Shown here piece after piece: positions 18,890 through 20,267 of a stretch of DNA of 20,267 nt. The notes beneath the pieces are model-generated. The model was not told the origin of the DNA and searched no databases. It saw nothing but the letters and a program-made list of their open reading frames with translations. This DNA comes from a virus. Within the stretch, counting starts at the first letter, position 1, and each line of letters begins with the position of its first letter. The translations under genes and the position numbers were made by a program. The stretch covers positions 1 to 20,267 of the IMG/VR virus record IMGVR_UViG_3300023119_000164. One strand, 5' to 3'.

Positions 18890-20267
18890 GTTTAATACCA
18901 TTACAAATACCACCAGGTTTTCATAGAAACGGAACTGATTACGAAAGTGCTAATAGATGGCGAGATGGTAATTTTGTTCGTTGGCATCAGAACTCTTTAA
19001 GACCAGTAGGCGGTTGGACAGATAAAACGACAACTAATGATACTATTACTGGTAAAGCAAGAGGTATGTTTGGTTGGAGAGATAATGACCTAGATGGTTA
19101 TATTGCTATTGGAACAGAATCTAATTTATATTACATGACACCAGGCGGTGCTGTTTACGATATTACACCAAGTGGTTTTACTTCTGGTAATGCTAGTGCA
19201 GTAGTTATTACTGGTTATGGTGGTTCTTACTATGGAACTGGTTATTATGGAACTAAAAGAGCAGATGCAGGTGTTTATTCACTAGCAACTACTTGGGCAT
19301 TAGATAACTGGGGTGAGAATTTACTAGGTTGCACAGCAGATGATGGCAAGATATATGAGTGGACTTTAGACACAGCAGTTTTACCTACAGCACTTACTAA
19401 TGCACCAGTCGATAATAGAAGTATGCTTGTTACCGAAGAAAGATTTGTTTTTGCTTTAGGGGCAGGTGGTAATCCAAGAAAAATACAATGGTCTGACCAA
19501 GAAGATAATACAACTTGGACTGCAAGTGCTACCAATCAAGCAGGTGATATAGAACTACAAACAACTGGTTCTGTAATGTGCGGTGTTAAAGTTAGAGGTA
19601 GAACATTAATCTTAACTGATGCAGATGCTCATATAGCAACTTATCAAGGTGCACCATTTGTTTATGGTTTTGAAAGAGTAGGTACATCTTGTGGTATTGC
19701 ATCTCAAAAAGGTGTAATTGCAGTAGATGAGGGTGCATACTGGATTGGTGAAAAATCGTTTTTCTACTTTAATGGTTCAGTAGCAACAGAATTGCCTTGC
19801 GAAGTATCAGACTATGTATTTGCTGATGTTAACTCAGACCAAATAAGTAAATCGTATGCAGTTCATAATAGTGAATTTAATGAAATATGGTGGTTCTTTC
19901 CTGCCGCAGCATCTAATGAGAACTCTAAATATGTTGCTTATGACTATGTAGAAAGAAACTGGTCTATTGGAACTATAGAAAGAACAGCAGGTATTGATGT
20001 TGGTGTTTACACATCACCACTATGGATTGATGCTAGTAATGACCTATATAATCACGAAACTGGTTGGACACATGGCACAGAAACACCTTATGTAGAAACA
20101 GCACCTATTAGTCTTGGTGTTGGCGACCAATTAATGAGAGTTAATAAATTAATACCAGATGAAGGCACACAAGGTGAAGTGCAAGTTAAGTTTAAGACTA
20201 GAAACTATCCCAATGCAAGTGAAACCACGCATGGTGCTTTTACTATGGCAAATCCTACTAATGTAAG
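18886..20267 (+). CDS. P22 gp10-like tail / DNA-stabilising hub protein, partial
   Basis: ATG 18886 overlaps the upstream TGA. The frame stays open to the right edge, about 460 residues, so the 3' end is missing. Beginning MSLIPLQIPPGFHRNGTDYE then RWRDGNFVRWHQNSLRPVGG W, it matches the P-P-G-x-x-R-N-G-T-x-Y...R-W...N-x-V-R-W...R-P-x-G-G-W motif of proteins related to the packaged-DNA stabilisation (gp10) protein of P22. In P22 this protein sits beneath the adaptor and closes the exit channel. Later repeats resemble a beta-propeller (FGWRDNDLDGYIAIGTESNL, WIGEKSFFYFNG). Order after adaptor and tail proteins agrees. It was followed from its start by reading codons since no stop is in view. Confidence 0.75.
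   Translation, partial: MSLIPLQIPPGFHRNGTDYESANRWRDGNFVRWHQNSLRPVGGWTDKTTTNDTITGKARGMFGWRDNDLDGYIAIGTESNLYYMTPGGAVYDITPSGFTSGNASAVVITGYGGSYYGTGYYGTKRADAGVYSLATTWALDNWGENLLGCTADDGKIYEWTLDTAVLPTALTNAPVDNRSMLVTEERFVFALGAGGNPRKIQWSDQEDNTTWTASATNQAGDIELQTTGSVMCGVKVRGRTLILTDADAHIATYQGAPFVYGFERVGTSCGIASQKGVIAVDEGAYWIGEKSFFYFNGSVATELPCEVSDYVFADVNSDQISKSYAVHNSEFNEIWWFFPAAASNENSKYVAYDYVERNWSIGTIERTAGIDVGVYTSPLWIDASNDLYNHETGWTHGTETPYVETAPISLGVGDQLMRVNKLIPDEGTQGEVQVKFKTRNYPNASETTHGAFTMANPTNV

Noticed and set aside
1-20267. CRISPR array, integrase, transposase or tRNA
   Set aside because: No regularly spaced direct repeats with unique spacers, recombinase motifs or cloverleaf structures were seen.

Overview
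The window is an AT-rich stretch of a tailed double-stranded DNA phage. Gene content fits an uncultured marine phage: a glycine-rich tail fibre, a DUF6321-type protein, an ERF-type annealase, a large terminase and a P22 gp10-like tail protein. The AT bias and the marine-type families suggest a host such as a SAR11-like alphaproteobacterium, but nothing in the sequence proves a host. No tRNA, CRISPR array, integrase or insertion sequence was found. Almost every gene is on the + strand and tightly packed, with many ATGA, TAATG or GTGA start/stop overlaps. One two-gene island (6795-7284) runs on the - strand.

Layout. (1) 1-5993 is the end of the late region: the C-terminal part of a Gly-rich tail fibre, a companion protein, a basic micropeptide, a holin-like membrane protein, DUF6321, a Cys4 miniprotein, then a run of exported or membrane proteins (3099-5252 holds four consecutive genes with signal peptides, two of them pilin-like and chaperone-like) and two more membrane proteins, the last also holin-like. 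No endolysin is visible. (2) 5994-6349 is non-coding but full of signals: a nested stem-loop, palindromes, a terminator and a promoter. (3) 6350-9020 holds small early-type genes in short transcription units. Four promoters (near 6195, 7328, 7817 and 11212) share a conserved spacer as well as the -10 box. It includes a possible cysteine hydrolase, a VRR-NUC nuclease, a Cro-like HTH protein and a structured leader. (4) 9021-13780 is replication and recombination: a replisome-organiser-like protein, a partner that resembles a helicase loader, DUF1367, a Ref-like HNH nuclease, a cluster of tiny genes, an ERF-type annealase and a small protein with an SSB-like tail. (5) 13783-15394 pairs a ParB-like protein with a TET/JBP-associated glycosyltransferase-like protein, suggesting DNA base hypermodification. 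(6) 15384-20267 starts the packaging and virion genes: small and large terminase, a head-tail adaptor, two tail-type proteins (one strongly repetitive) and a gp10-like protein cut by the right edge.

Together the genes give a working picture. Early small genes come from repeated promoter cassettes. A replication/recombination block follows, then DNA modification immediately upstream of packaging. Portal and major capsid genes are not next to the terminase and must lie outside the window if this is a complete phage. The least explained parts are the shared promoter cassette, the structured leader at 8941-9016, the nested stem at 5992-6077, the secreted-protein block at 3099-5252 and the ParB/glycosyltransferase pair.
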